From: BOKV01 sp041397525
GTDB taxonomy: Bacteria; Pseudomonadota; Alphaproteobacteria; Rhizobiales; Rhizobiaceae
Length of the DNA stretch: 64,000 nucleotides
Assembly (NCBI GenBank): GCA_041397525.1
Contig: JAWKWL010000005.1
Location: forward strand, 62,001 to 126,000
Reading direction: 5' to 3'
The position numbers were made by a program, and so were the translations under genes. Shown here piece by piece: positions 1 through 8,600 of the stretch (its first letter is position 1; every line of letters begins with the position of its first letter). The notes beneath the pieces were generated by a model. It made no database searches. It worked only from the letters and a program-made list of their open reading frames with translations, and was not told where the DNA came from.

Positions 1-1
1 C

Positions 2-781
2 GTGGTCTCCGCGTCGGTCTACAAGAAGCCGTTCGCAGTAAGCGGACCGGCAACAGGCTGGGTCGCAGAAACTGACATCCGTCCGCAGACGGGTTCGCCT
101 GCACTGGCTGAATTGCAGTTCCCCACGATGGAACTCTACGCAATGCCTGCAGCCACGCAGTCGCTGCTCGAGGATTCGGCTATCGATCTCGATGCCTGGA
201 TCGCCAGCGAAGTCGAGATCGCCTTTGCCGAACAGGAAAGTGCGGCCTTCGTCAATGGCGACGGTGTCAACAAGCCGAGGGGCTTTCTGGATTATCCGGT
301 CGCTGACGAGGCGATCTGGAGCTGGGGCAATCTTGGCTACATGCCGACCGGGGTTTCCGGAGCGTTCCAGGCAACCGATGCCTCCGACACCCTGATCGAG
401 ACGATCTATGCCCTCAAGGCAGGCTATCGCCAGAATGCCCACTGGGTGATGAACCGCAAGACCCAGGCCGACATCCGCAAGCTCAAGGACGCGGATGGCA
501 ATTATCTGTGGCAGCCACCGGCTGCTGCGGGTGAGCGCGCAATGCTGATGGGCTTCCCGCTGGTCGAGGCCGAGGACATGCCCGACATCGCGGCAAACTC
601 GCTGTCGGTTGCCTTCGGTGACTTCACGCGCGGCTATCTCGTCATCGACAGAATGGGCGTACGCGTCCTGCGCGATCCCTATTCCGCCAAGCCCTACGTG
701 CTGTTCTACACGACCAAGCGTGTTGGCGGCGGTGTTCAGGATTTTGACGCGATCAAACTCATCAAGTTCGGCACGGCGTAA
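2..781 (+). CDS. Phage/GTA major capsid protein, HK97 fold (5' truncated)
   Basis: This is the C-terminal 259 residues of an HK97-type major capsid protein; the frame is open at the window edge, so the true start lies upstream. Family members in GTAs are about 390-400 residues, so roughly a third is missing. Recognisable features are a segment rich in SLLEDSAID and IASEVEIAFAEQE (spine helix region), the FVNGDG loop, and the C-terminal RVGGGVQDFDAIKLIKF end typical of this family. It forms the head shell. It corresponds to RcGTA g5 and is followed after 90 bases by the head-tail connector. Confidence 0.9.
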   Translation: MVSASVYKKPFAVSGPATGWVAETDIRPQTGSPALAELQFPTMELYAMPAATQSLLEDSAIDLDAWIASEVEIAFAEQESAAFVNGDGVNKPRGFLDYPVADEAIWSWGNLGYMPTGVSGAFQATDASDTLIETIYALKAGYRQNAHWVMNRKTQADIRKLKDADGNYLWQPPAAAGERAMLMGFPLVEAEDMPDIAANSLSVAFGDFTRGYLVIDRMGVRVLRDPYSAKPYVLFYTTKRVGGGVQDFDAIKLIKFGTA

Positions 782-870
782 CGGCTTTTCCCTCCAGCCG
801 TTTCGTGCCGCGCGCGGCCCCGTTTCCTCCCGGCGGGGCCGCGCAACTTTTTCAGATCCCGGAGCCAGTG

Positions 871-1440
871 ATGATCAGGACACTCATAGAACCGCCCGCC
901 TTGCTTCCTGTCAGCGTGGCGGAAATCAAGGCGCATATGCGCATTGATGGCACGGACGAAGACGCCTATCTGGCGGACCTTGCCGCTGCAGCCACCAGTC
1001 ATGTTGAGGCCAGAACCGGCGCGGCGCTCATTACCCAGACCTGGCGTGTCTTTCTCGATGACTGGCCGGATGCCGTGATCATCGCGCTTCCGCTTCGTCC
1101 GGTTCGCTCGATAACCGCGATCAGGGTTTATGACAGCGAAGGCAATGGTGTTGAACCGGCACCTGGCACATTCGTACTGGACGCTGCATCGGAGCCCGCG
1201 CGGCTGCACATTACTGATCGTCACGCCCCTTCAAGGCCGGTCAACGGAATCGAGATTGATGTCGTTGCCGGTTTTGGCGATACTGCAGTGGAAGTGCCCG
1301 ACACGTTGCGGCGCGCTATCCTGGTACTTGCTGCGTTCTGGTTCGAGGTGCGCGGTTCTGCCACCGACGCCGCAGCCCTCGGCATGGAGCCCAACGGTTT
1401 CGACCGGTTGATCCGTCCCTGGCGGAGGATCGGCCTGTGA
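871..1440 (+). CDS. Head-tail connector protein (phiE125 gp8 family; GTA g6)
   Basis: A 189-residue protein of the gp6/phiE125 gp8-like connector family that joins the portal to the tail. The N-terminal helical part (VSVAEIKAHMRID, ADLAAAATSHVEARTGAALI) and the middle LPLRPVRSITAIRVYD strand are characteristic. ATG 871 is preferred over an upstream GTG at 805 because GGAG stands about 6 bases before it and the family starts at this position. The stop overlaps the GTG start of the next gene (GTGA at 1437). Its position after the capsid gene matches g6 of the GTA. Confidence 0.85.
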   Translation: MIRTLIEPPALLPVSVAEIKAHMRIDGTDEDAYLADLAAAATSHVEARTGAALITQTWRVFLDDWPDAVIIALPLRPVRSITAIRVYDSEGNGVEPAPGTFVLDAASEPARLHITDRHAPSRPVNGIEIDVVAGFGDTAVEVPDTLRRAILVLAAFWFEVRGSATDAAALGMEPNGFDRLIRPWRRIGL

Positions 1441-1772
1441 GTGGCGTGATTGATCCGGGCTCCCTGAAGTCCCGGGTGGATTTGCTTGAGCAGCAGATGG
1501 TCGCTGACGGACTTGGCGGTTATGAACCGCAATGGAATGTCGTGGCGCAGTTCCACGCCCGCATCGAGCCGGTTGCAGCATTTTCGCAAGTGTTGGCGCG
1601 GACTTTGGAAACAGGCGTCACGCACAAGGTCACGCTGCGCCATCGCGTCGGCATTGAGCCGTCGATGCGACTGGGCCTCGGTACCCGTCGCCTCGAAATC
1701 GTGACCATGCGCGACCCCGATGAAACCAGCCGTTATCTCGAACTGGCCTGCCGCGAAACGAAGCAGGCATAG
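1437..1772 (+). CDS. Head closure / head-tail adaptor protein (GTA g7)
   Basis: A 111-residue protein of the SPP1 gp16-type head-tail adaptor (head closure) family. Visible features are the N-terminal LKSRVDLLEQQ, the W in EPQWNVVAQFHARIEPV and a C-terminal beta-rich part with THKVTLRHRVGIEPSMRL, all usual for this small beta-barrel family. It starts with GTG inside the stop of the preceding connector gene, which suggests translational coupling. In GTAs this protein closes the portal and connects to the tail terminator. Confidence 0.8.
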   Translation: MSGVIDPGSLKSRVDLLEQQMVADGLGGYEPQWNVVAQFHARIEPVAAFSQVLARTLETGVTHKVTLRHRVGIEPSMRLGLGTRRLEIVTMRDPDETSRYLELACRETKQA

Positions 1773-1786
1773 GCAGGAGTGAGATC

Positions 1787-2191
1787 ATGTCCGCTGCACT
1801 TGCGCTGCAAAAGGCGCTTTTCGAGGCTTTGACCTCCGACACAATCCTGACAGCCATGCTTGGCACCGGCAAGGTGTTCGACGAGGCATTGCCGACAACA
1901 AACCCGCCTTATGTTGTGTTCAGTCCGGCGACCAGCAATGACTGGTCAACCGGCACCGAGACTGGCGAGGAGCACATCCTGACGCTCGACGTCTGGTCAT
2001 CGCACAAGGGGAGTGTTGAGGTCGCAAGCCTCGCTGCCCAGGTTCGCGACGTCGCGCTGACGCTTGCTGAAATCGCACCGCCGCACCGTTTAGTGAACAT
2101 TGTTCACCAAGCCACCCGCATCACCCGTGAAGACCAGGGCGGATATTACCGTGCGCAGCTGCAAATGCGTGCAGTTACCGAACCACTTTGA
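1787..2191 (+). CDS. DUF3168 tail terminator protein (GTA g8)
   Basis: A 134-residue DUF3168 protein. The family begins with helical ALQKALFEALTSD and continues with PPYVVFSPATSNDWSTGT, then EEHILTLDVWSSHKG and a C-terminal strand RITREDQGGYYRAQLQMRAV, all seen here. DUF3168 proteins act as tail completion/terminator proteins at the top of the tail tube in siphophages and GTAs. The start ATG at 1787 has a GGAG ribosome site about 7 bases upstream (GCAGGAGTGAGATC). It lies 14 bases after the head closure gene. Confidence 0.85.
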   Translation: MSAALALQKALFEALTSDTILTAMLGTGKVFDEALPTTNPPYVVFSPATSNDWSTGTETGEEHILTLDVWSSHKGSVEVASLAAQVRDVALTLAEIAPPHRLVNIVHQATRITREDQGGYYRAQLQMRAVTEPL

Positions 2192-2218
2192 TTGTGAAAT
2201 TCGAGGAAGGATCGTTCC

Positions 2219-2629
2219 ATGGCATCGCAAAAGGGCAAGGACTTGCTGTTGAAACTTGCCGACAGCAATGGCGGGTTTGTGACCGTTGCCGGCCTGCGCG
2301 CGCGACGCATCGCGTTCAATGCGCAGACGATAGATGCGACCGACTCGCAATCTGCCGGGCAATGGCGGGAATTGCTGGCCGGTTCGGGTGTGCGCCGTGC
2401 CTCGGTTTCCGGCAGCGGAATTTTCAAGGACTCCCAGTCAGACGCGCTGGTGCGTGAGGCTTTCTTCGAGGGGACCTCTCCGTTCTGGCAAATGGTAATC
2501 CCGGATTTTGGCATCGTCACGGGGCCGTTCCAGATCACGGCGCTTGAATATTCCGGCAATCACGATGGCGAGCTTGCATTCCAGATGACTCTGGAATCAT
2601 CAGGTCAACCCGATTTTGCGGGGTTGTGA
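2219..2629 (+). CDS. Major tail tube protein, TP901-1 family (GTA g9)
   Basis: A 136-residue major tail protein of the TP901-1 type, which polymerises into the tail tube. The N-terminal MASQKGKDLLLKL and the middle VSGSGIFKDSQSDALVREAFF are hallmark segments, and the C-terminus (GELAFQMTLESSGQPDF) forms the usual beta hairpin. GAGGAAGG lies about 7 bases before ATG 2219. The stop codon overlaps the start of the following chaperone gene. Length and order match g9 of RcGTA. Confidence 0.88.
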   Translation: MASQKGKDLLLKLADSNGGFVTVAGLRARRIAFNAQTIDATDSQSAGQWRELLAGSGVRRASVSGSGIFKDSQSDALVREAFFEGTSPFWQMVIPDFGIVTGPFQITALEYSGNHDGELAFQMTLESSGQPDFAGL

Positions 2630-2991
2630 TGGCAAATCTTCATCGCGGTGAAATCGCTGTCATGATCGACGGCAGCGAGCAAACTTTGTGCCTCACCCTT
2701 GGCGCATTGGCTGAACTCGAATCCGGCTTTGGCGTTGACAGCCTTCCTGCCCTCGTTGACCGGCTGTCGCGAGGCGCGCTGACCTCGCGCCAGATTACTG
2801 CAATCCTGGCCGCGGGATTGCGCGGCGGCGGCGCCACGCTGACCACGGCCGAGGTTGCCGCAATGCGCTTCGAGGCCGGTGCGACCGGAATGACAGAAGC
2901 AGTGGCCAGGCTTGTTGCGGCAACCTTTTCCGTTCCCGTCCGCTCCAGCGATACGGAGGGCGGTACGTCAACCCTGCCAAACCCGCGCTAG
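2629..2991 (+). CDS. GTA family protein, tail assembly chaperone (GTA g10)
   Basis: A 120-residue protein of the gene-transfer-agent family found between tail tube and tape measure; this position is that of the lambda gpG-type tail assembly chaperone. It starts MANLHRGEIAVMIDG and carries the typical LGALAELESGFGVDSL and ITAILAAGLRGGG segments. ATG 2629 overlaps the TGA of the tail tube gene (TGATGG); a GTG one codon earlier is also possible. Its last codons contain the pattern A_AAC_CCG at 2979-2985, immediately before the TAG stop; see the next entry for a possible -1 frameshift. Confidence 0.82.
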   Translation: MANLHRGEIAVMIDGSEQTLCLTLGALAELESGFGVDSLPALVDRLSRGALTSRQITAILAAGLRGGGATLTTAEVAAMRFEAGATGMTEAVARLVAATFSVPVRSSDTEGGTSTLPNPR

Positions 2992-3200
2992 CCGCAGCAG
3001 GTGACACCGGCTTTTGGGATCGTTTGGCGGTCTTTGCCTGTCACTTTCTGCGGCTTGACCCGGCGCGATTCTGGCAATTGCCGTTTCGCGATCTCGACAC
3101 TCAGCTGAAAGCCCTGCGTCTCCAGCGCGAACATCCCGCGCGCGAAGAACTCAACCAGCTTTACCGCCAGTTTCCAGATATCGAGGAAAAGCACAAATGA
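2979..3200 (+). CDS. Phage tail assembly chaperone, short (GTA g10.1), no canonical start in frame
   Basis: The frame ending in TGA at 3198-3200 encodes a peptide with FWDRLAVFACHFLRLDP, FWQLPFRDLDTQLKAL and EELNQLYRQFPD, which I recognise as the short phage tail assembly chaperone family (TIGR02216/DUF2376-type). No ATG or GTG occurs in this frame upstream of the conserved part; the first TTG (3024) would remove the conserved FWDR start. The frame is exactly -1 relative to g10 and stays open for a long way back into g10, so a lambda G/GT-like -1 frameshift at 2979-2985 is a natural explanation. The stop overlaps the ATG of the tape measure gene (ATGA). Product identity is solid, the mode of expression is inferred. 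Confidence 0.7.
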   Translation, partial: KPALAAAGDTGFWDRLAVFACHFLRLDPARFWQLPFRDLDTQLKALRLQREHPAREELNQLYRQFPDIEEKHK

Positions 3201-3619
3201 ACGACCAACAAGCAGCGCCGGTGCGCATCACGGCTGATACCGCAGCCTTCGAGGCATCGATGCGCGACATTTCGCAATCCGCTGAACGCTTCGGCTCGGT
3301 ATTCGCCCGATCAATGCGGGAGGCCGCGGTTTCCGGTCGCGATCTCGACGAAACCTTGCGCTCCGTCGCGCTTCGCATTGCCGACATGGCACTCGACAAG
3401 GCATTCGCGCCGCTTGAGCAAATGGCGGGAAACCTGATCCAGTCAGTATTTGCAGGTGGCCAGTCAGCCTCCGCCAATCCCGTGCAACTGTCGGGGTCAG
3501 GCCGACAGAACATCACTTTCAATGTCCAGTCAGCAAGCCCCTCCGCATTCGCAAAATCGCAAAGCCAGATATCGGCCATGCTGGCGCGCACCGTGAAGAC
3601 CGGAAGTCGCAGCCTGTAG
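3197..3619 (+). CDS. Very short tail tape measure protein (GTA g11)
   Basis: A 140-residue helical protein in the tape measure position. The N-terminal ITADTAAFEASMRDISQSAERFG segment is typical of phage tail tape measure proteins, as is the downstream VALRIADMALDKAF helix. In RcGTA the equivalent g11 product is about 220 residues; here it is about one third shorter, while phage tape measures are usually many hundreds. It determines tail length and may line the tail tube. ATG 3197 overlaps the stop of the short chaperone. A C-terminal S/Q/N-rich part (QSASANPVQLSGSGRQNITFN) replaces the longer linker of homologues. Confidence 0.78.
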   Translation: MNDQQAAPVRITADTAAFEASMRDISQSAERFGSVFARSMREAAVSGRDLDETLRSVALRIADMALDKAFAPLEQMAGNLIQSVFAGGQSASANPVQLSGSGRQNITFNVQSASPSAFAKSQSQISAMLARTVKTGSRSL

Positions 3620-3654
3620 GATCCAGACCCAGGGAAAGAGATGGGACAAAGCCA

Positions 3655-4299
3655 ATGCCAGTACTTCAGGCCTTTCATGAAATCCGCTTTCCGTTTGCCC
3701 TGGCGCTCGGCGGTAGCGCCGGGCCGGTCACCCGCACGGAAATCGTCCAGCTTGCATCCGGCAGGGAACAACGCAACGGCCGCTGGGCCCGGGCCAGACG
3801 GCGCTTTGACGCAGGCAGCGCGATCCGCACCTTTGCGCAATTGCAGGAAATCGCCTCCTTTTTCGAAGCGCGCCATGGCAGGCTTTACGGTTTCCGTTTT
3901 CGCGATCCGCTCGATCACAAATCCTGCCCCGCCTCGCGGGCAATAACGCCGCTCGACCAACTGATCGGCACTGGCGATGCGGCAACCGCATCCTTTCAGT
4001 TGGTAAAGACCGGAGAGATCGGCGCTCCGCAGCGCGTGATCTCCAAGCCGGTCGGCGGCACTGTGCGCGTGGCGGTTGACGGTATCGAGCAGGATGCCGA
4101 CACGGCTTTCACGCTGGACACGGCAAGCGGTGAAATTACTTTTGCAACCGCGCATGTGCCGGCGCAGGGCGCGCAGATTACAGCAGGATTCGAGTTCGAC
4201 GTCCCGGTGCGCTTCGACAGTGACGAACTCGTCATCAATCTCGCTGCCTTTGGCGCTGGCGACATTCCCTCCATTCCAATCATCGAGATAGTGCAGTGA
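3655..4299 (+). CDS. DUF2460 distal tail protein (GTA g12)
   Basis: A 214-residue DUF2460 (TIGR02217) protein. Signature features are the start MPVLQAFHEIRFPFALALGGSAGP, the RTEIVQLASGREQRNGRWARARRRFDAG block near residue 30, and FFEARHGRLYGFRFRDPLDHKS near residue 70. In GTAs this forms the distal tail ring that joins the tube to the baseplate. A GGGAAAGAG ribosome site lies about 15 bases upstream of ATG 3655, with a second weak GGGA nearer. The stop codon shares bases with the GTG start of the next gene (4296). Confidence 0.9.
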   Translation: MPVLQAFHEIRFPFALALGGSAGPVTRTEIVQLASGREQRNGRWARARRRFDAGSAIRTFAQLQEIASFFEARHGRLYGFRFRDPLDHKSCPASRAITPLDQLIGTGDAATASFQLVKTGEIGAPQRVISKPVGGTVRVAVDGIEQDADTAFTLDTASGEITFATAHVPAQGAQITAGFEFDVPVRFDSDELVINLAAFGAGDIPSIPIIEIVQ

Positions 4300-5180
4300 A
4301 CAAACTTCCCGTAGGGCTGGCAGACCATTGTGCCGGCGAGGTGACGACGCTTTGCAATTGCTGGAAGCTCATTCGTCGCGATGGCATGGTGCTGGGTTTC
4401 ACTGACCATGACCAGGAACTTGTATTTGACGGCATTGCCTTCGAACCTTCGGGCGGCCTGGCGGTTTCCACGCTGGAACAGCGAAGCGGTCTGGGCGCTG
4501 ACAGTGTCGAGGTCAGCGGTGCACTGGTTTCCGAGCGTATAACCGCTGCCGATATCCGTGCAGACCGCTATGACGGCGCACGCATGGAATTGTGGATCGT
4601 CAACTGGTCACAGCCGCAGGATCGCTTGCTCCAACGCATATTGCATATCGAGGCCATCACGGAGCAGGACGGGGTATTCCGCGCCGATCTGGCAGGGCTG
4701 TCAGCAGTGTTTGACCGTAGCCGGGGCAGGCGGTTCTCGCGCCGCTGCGACGCCAATCTGGGGGATGTGCGGTGCAGGGTCAACTTGTTGCAATACAAGT
4801 TTCCCACGTCCGTTGCCGCCGCCCGCTCGACCACCGTCATCGAACTGGGCCAATCGGGTTCATTTGCATCAGGCTGGTTTCGCGGGGGCATGCTGCGTTT
4901 CGTGACGGGCATCAATGCCGGCCTCGAAATCGAGATTGCCGACCATCTGGTAGACGGCTCACTGGCGAGCCTGCATCTTTGGAAACCGCTCAATGACCTT
5001 CCTGCCCCGGGGGATGAAATTGAAATGACCGCAGGTTGCGACAAGAACTTTTCGACCTGCAAGGCGAAGTTTGCCAATGCGGTGAATTTTCGTGGCTTCC
5101 CGCACATTCCCGGCAATGATGCGATCCTTGGTTATGCCTCCTCTTTCACCACCATGGATGGCGGAGTGATTGTGCCATGA
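4296..5180 (+). CDS. DUF2163 tail hub protein, probable Fe-S binding (GTA g13)
   Basis: A 294-residue DUF2163 / phage BR0599-type protein, the baseplate hub of GTAs. It begins with GTG overlapping the preceding stop. The N-terminal half has LCNCWKLIRRDGMVLGFTDHD and the C-terminal half has the pairs RRCDANLGDVRC (about residues 149-158) and GCDKNFSTC (about 247-254). These four spaced cysteines are the kind of set that could hold an Fe-S cluster; I recall that the RcGTA hub was reported to bind one. It ends by overlapping the NlpC/P60 gene. Confidence 0.88.
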   Translation: MNKLPVGLADHCAGEVTTLCNCWKLIRRDGMVLGFTDHDQELVFDGIAFEPSGGLAVSTLEQRSGLGADSVEVSGALVSERITAADIRADRYDGARMELWIVNWSQPQDRLLQRILHIEAITEQDGVFRADLAGLSAVFDRSRGRRFSRRCDANLGDVRCRVNLLQYKFPTSVAAARSTTVIELGQSGSFASGWFRGGMLRFVTGINAGLEIEIADHLVDGSLASLHLWKPLNDLPAPGDEIEMTAGCDKNFSTCKAKFANAVNFRGFPHIPGNDAILGYASSFTTMDGGVIVP

Positions 5181-5644
5181 ACCCGCAAACCGGCGACAAG
5201 TTACTGCAGCACGAGATCGTCAGCGAAGCCCGGAGCTGGATCGGCACTCCCTATGTGCACCAGGCATCGGCGAAAGGGGCGGGTTGCGATTGCCTTGGCC
5301 TGGTTGCAGGCGTTTGGCGCGCGATTGGCGGCATAGTGGATTTGCCGATGCCGGCTTATACTCCCGATTGGGGCGAGATTGACCGCTTCGAACACGTGCT
5401 CACCGGTGCCGCCGAACGGTTGACGCAAATCCCGGCGAATGAAAGCGGGCCGGGCGATCTGGTGGTGTTTCGCTGGCGCCGCGGGATGATTGCCAAACAC
5501 ATGGGGATTCTCAGCGACAACAACCGTTTCATCCATGCTTGGGAGCGTTCCGGCGTGGTCGAAGCTGTGCTGGTGCCGCAATGGCGAAGCCGCATTGCGG
5601 GATGGTTCCGTTTTCCAGAAATCCCGTTCAACACGCACAACTGA
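5177..5644 (+). CDS. NlpC/P60 family cell-wall peptidase (GTA g14)
   Basis: A 155-residue NlpC/P60-type cysteine peptidase of the phage cell-wall peptidase family (TIGR02219). The catalytic cysteine is in GAGCDCLGLVAGVWR (about residues 34-48) and the histidine is in AKHMGILSDNNRFIHAW (about residues 105-121). It is likely carried in the GTA baseplate and cuts peptidoglycan cross-links during entry of the DNA. ATG 5177 overlaps the stop of the hub gene. The gene is followed after 15 bases by the giant tip protein. Confidence 0.92.
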   Translation: MNPQTGDKLLQHEIVSEARSWIGTPYVHQASAKGAGCDCLGLVAGVWRAIGGIVDLPMPAYTPDWGEIDRFEHVLTGAAERLTQIPANESGPGDLVVFRWRRGMIAKHMGILSDNNRFIHAWERSGVVEAVLVPQWRSRIAGWFRFPEIPFNTHN

Positions 5645-5659
5645 AGAAAGGGACAGGCC

Positions 5660-8600
5660 ATGGCAACATTGTTGTTGCAAACCGCTGGTGCTGCGGCTGG
5701 TGCTGCCTTTGGCGGTCCGTTTGGTGCCGTGCTGGGCCGGGCTGCAGGTGCCTTTGCAGGCAATCTCATTGACCAGCAGATTTTCGGACGCGACAAGGTC
5801 ATACAGGGGCCGAGGCTCGATCAGGCTCGGATCTTGTCGTCAGCCGATGGTGCTGCCATGCCGCGCATCTATGGCCGTGTCCGCATCGGTGGCCAGATTG
5901 TCTGGGCGACCCGCTTCGAGGAGGTTACCTCCACCCGCCAGTCCGGTGGGGGCAAAGGCGCGCCGTCCGGGCCGAGCGTGCGTGAATATTCCTATTACGC
6001 CAATTTCGCGATCGGCCTGTGCGAAGGCCCGGTTTCTGCATTTCTGCGAATATGGGCCGATGGAGTGGAAATCGACCGCACACGCTATGACATCCGCTTT
6101 TATACCGGAGATAATGCGCAAGACGTCGATCCCCTGATTGCCGCCAAGCAGGGCGAAGGCAATGCCCCTGCTTTTCGCGGAACGGCCTGCGCCGTGTTCG
6201 AGGGATTCCCGCTTGAGGAATTCGGGAACCGCATACCGCAATTTTCTTTCGAGGTGGTCCGCTCGATATCGCAACTTGACCGCAGCTTGCGTGCCGTCTG
6301 CATGATCCCTGCTGCAACGGAATTCGGCTATCATCCCGAGCCTGTTGCAAGGATTGCAGAAGCGGGAAAATCAGGCTTCGTCAATCGCAATTGTCTCACC
6401 CACGCCAGCGACTGGCAGGCGTCGCTGGACGAACTACAGGCGCTTTGTCCCAATCTCGAAACCATTGCCCTTGTTGTACCCTGGTTCGGCACCGATCTTC
6501 GCGCTGGCGAATGCGACATCGTTCCAGGTGTCGAGCACAACGCATCGGGGGGCGTTAACTGGAGCGTCAGCGGCATTGCCAGAAGCAATGCCCGCCAGGT
6601 CAGCCGCCATGAAGGTTCACCGGCCTATGGCGGCACACCTTCCGACAGCTCGGTCCTGGCGGCAATCCGGGACATCAGGGCCCGTGGCCTGAAGGTGGTT
6701 TTCTATCCGTTCCTGCTGATGGATATCGCGTCCGATAACAACTTGGCGAGCCCCTATGGCGGATCATCGCAGCCGGCATATCCCTGGCGCGGTGAGATTA
6801 CAGCCACACCAGCATCGGGCCAGCCGTCAAGCGCGGACGGTACGTTGTTGGCGACGAGCCAGGTTGCTGCCTTTTGCGGTTCCGCGCAGGCAGGCAATTT
6901 CTCGGTTGTGGGCGACAATGTGACTTGGACCGGCGGGGCTGACCAGGGCTACCGCCGCATGGTGCTACACTATGCAAAATTGTGCACTGCGGCTGGCGGC
7001 GTCGACGGATTCCTCATTGGTTCCGAGCTGCGCGGCCTTACCACTCTGCGCGACGAAAACGGCAACTTTCCTTTCGTTTCCCAATTGATGAGCCTCGCGA
7101 CAGATGTGCGCCAGATCTGCGGACCGGCAACGAAACTCACTTATGCCGCCGACTGGAGCGAGTATTTCGGGCATCATCCCGGCGACGGCAGCAATGACCT
7201 GCTGTTTCACCTCGACCCGCTCTGGGCGCATCCAGCGATCGATGCAGTCGGTATAGACAACTACATGCCGCTGACCGATTGGCGCGTCGATGGCGATCCC
7301 GGTGCCCCGGACGTTTTTTCCCAGACGACTGCCGAATATCTGCGTTCCGGAATTGCAGGCGGGGAGGGCTATGACTGGTATTACGCAAGTGACGCTGAGC
7401 GCAGGCAAGGCATTCGCAGCCCGATTACCGACGGCTTTGGTGAGCCGTGGGTCTGGCGCTACAAGGACATCCTTTCGTGGTGGGAAAACCCGCATCACGA
7501 GCGCATAAACGGCGTTCGCCAGTCCCGGCCGACTGCCTGGGTGCCGCAATCAAAGCCGGTCTGGTTCACCGAATTCGGCTGTCCCGCAATTGCCATGGGC
7601 GCAAATGAGCCCAACGTGTTTCCGGATGAAAAGTCGGGTTCGGCTGGCCTGCCGACGTTTTCGACCGGCGGGCGCAACGACCTTGTTCAATATCTGGCAA
7701 TCCTCGAGCAATTGCGCTGGTGGGACAACGCGGAAAGTGACTTGCCGTCGGGTCGCAATCCGGTCTCCCCGATATATGGAGCTGCGATGCTGGAGCCGTC
7801 AAACATGTTTGCATGGGCCTGGGACGCCCGCCCGTTTCCAGCCTTTCCATCCGCAACGCAATTGTGGTCGGATGGCACCAACTGGCAAACCGGGCATTGG
7901 TTGAACGGCCGGCTCGGCGGTTGCCCCGTTGGCGAACTTGCGCAGGCAATAGCGGCCGACAATGGCGGTGAATTCGAAACCATTGAATGCGACGGTTTCG
8001 TGGATGGCTATGCTTCGCCCGGTCTGGTGCCCGCGAGATCTGCCCTTGATCCACTGATGGGCCTTTTCAACCTCTCCCATGCCGAAGACGGCGAGGGGAT
8101 GAAGCTGCGCAGCAAGGCGCATGGCGACGCGGTGGCCATCGATCCTGACGACCTGGTAGGCGAGGATGGCGAACCGGTAATCCTGCGCGAACGTCAGTCG
8201 GAAGGAGAGCTGGCAAGGGAGGTCGAACTCTCTCATGCTTCAGTCTTCAATGCGTATGAGCCCGATCTGAGCCGCTCGCGGCGTCTGGTGGGTGGCGCGG
8301 AGCGCATTCATTCGATGGATGTGCCCGTGGTGATGCCACCATCCGTGGCGACCGGCGTGCTTGATGCAAGATTGCGTGACGCCTGGATTGGCCGCGAGAC
8401 CCTGACCATCGGTCTGCCCTGGAGTTACCTGAGTCTGGCAGTGGCAGACCAGGTTTTCTTTACCAGCAGGATCGAGGGCATATGGCAGGTCGACGCCATC
8501 GAGGACGGTGCCTGGCGGCAATTGCATTTGCGCCGGATTGCCCGGTATGACGAAAGTGCTTCATTTGCCAGTGACATTAACTTGCGCCAGGCAACAGTTC

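Noticed and set aside
3151..4155. A 334-residue minus-strand open frame across the tape measure and DUF2460 genes
   Set aside because: It is antisense to two recognisable GTA genes, shows no domain and follows from the GC-rich codon pattern of the plus-strand genes.
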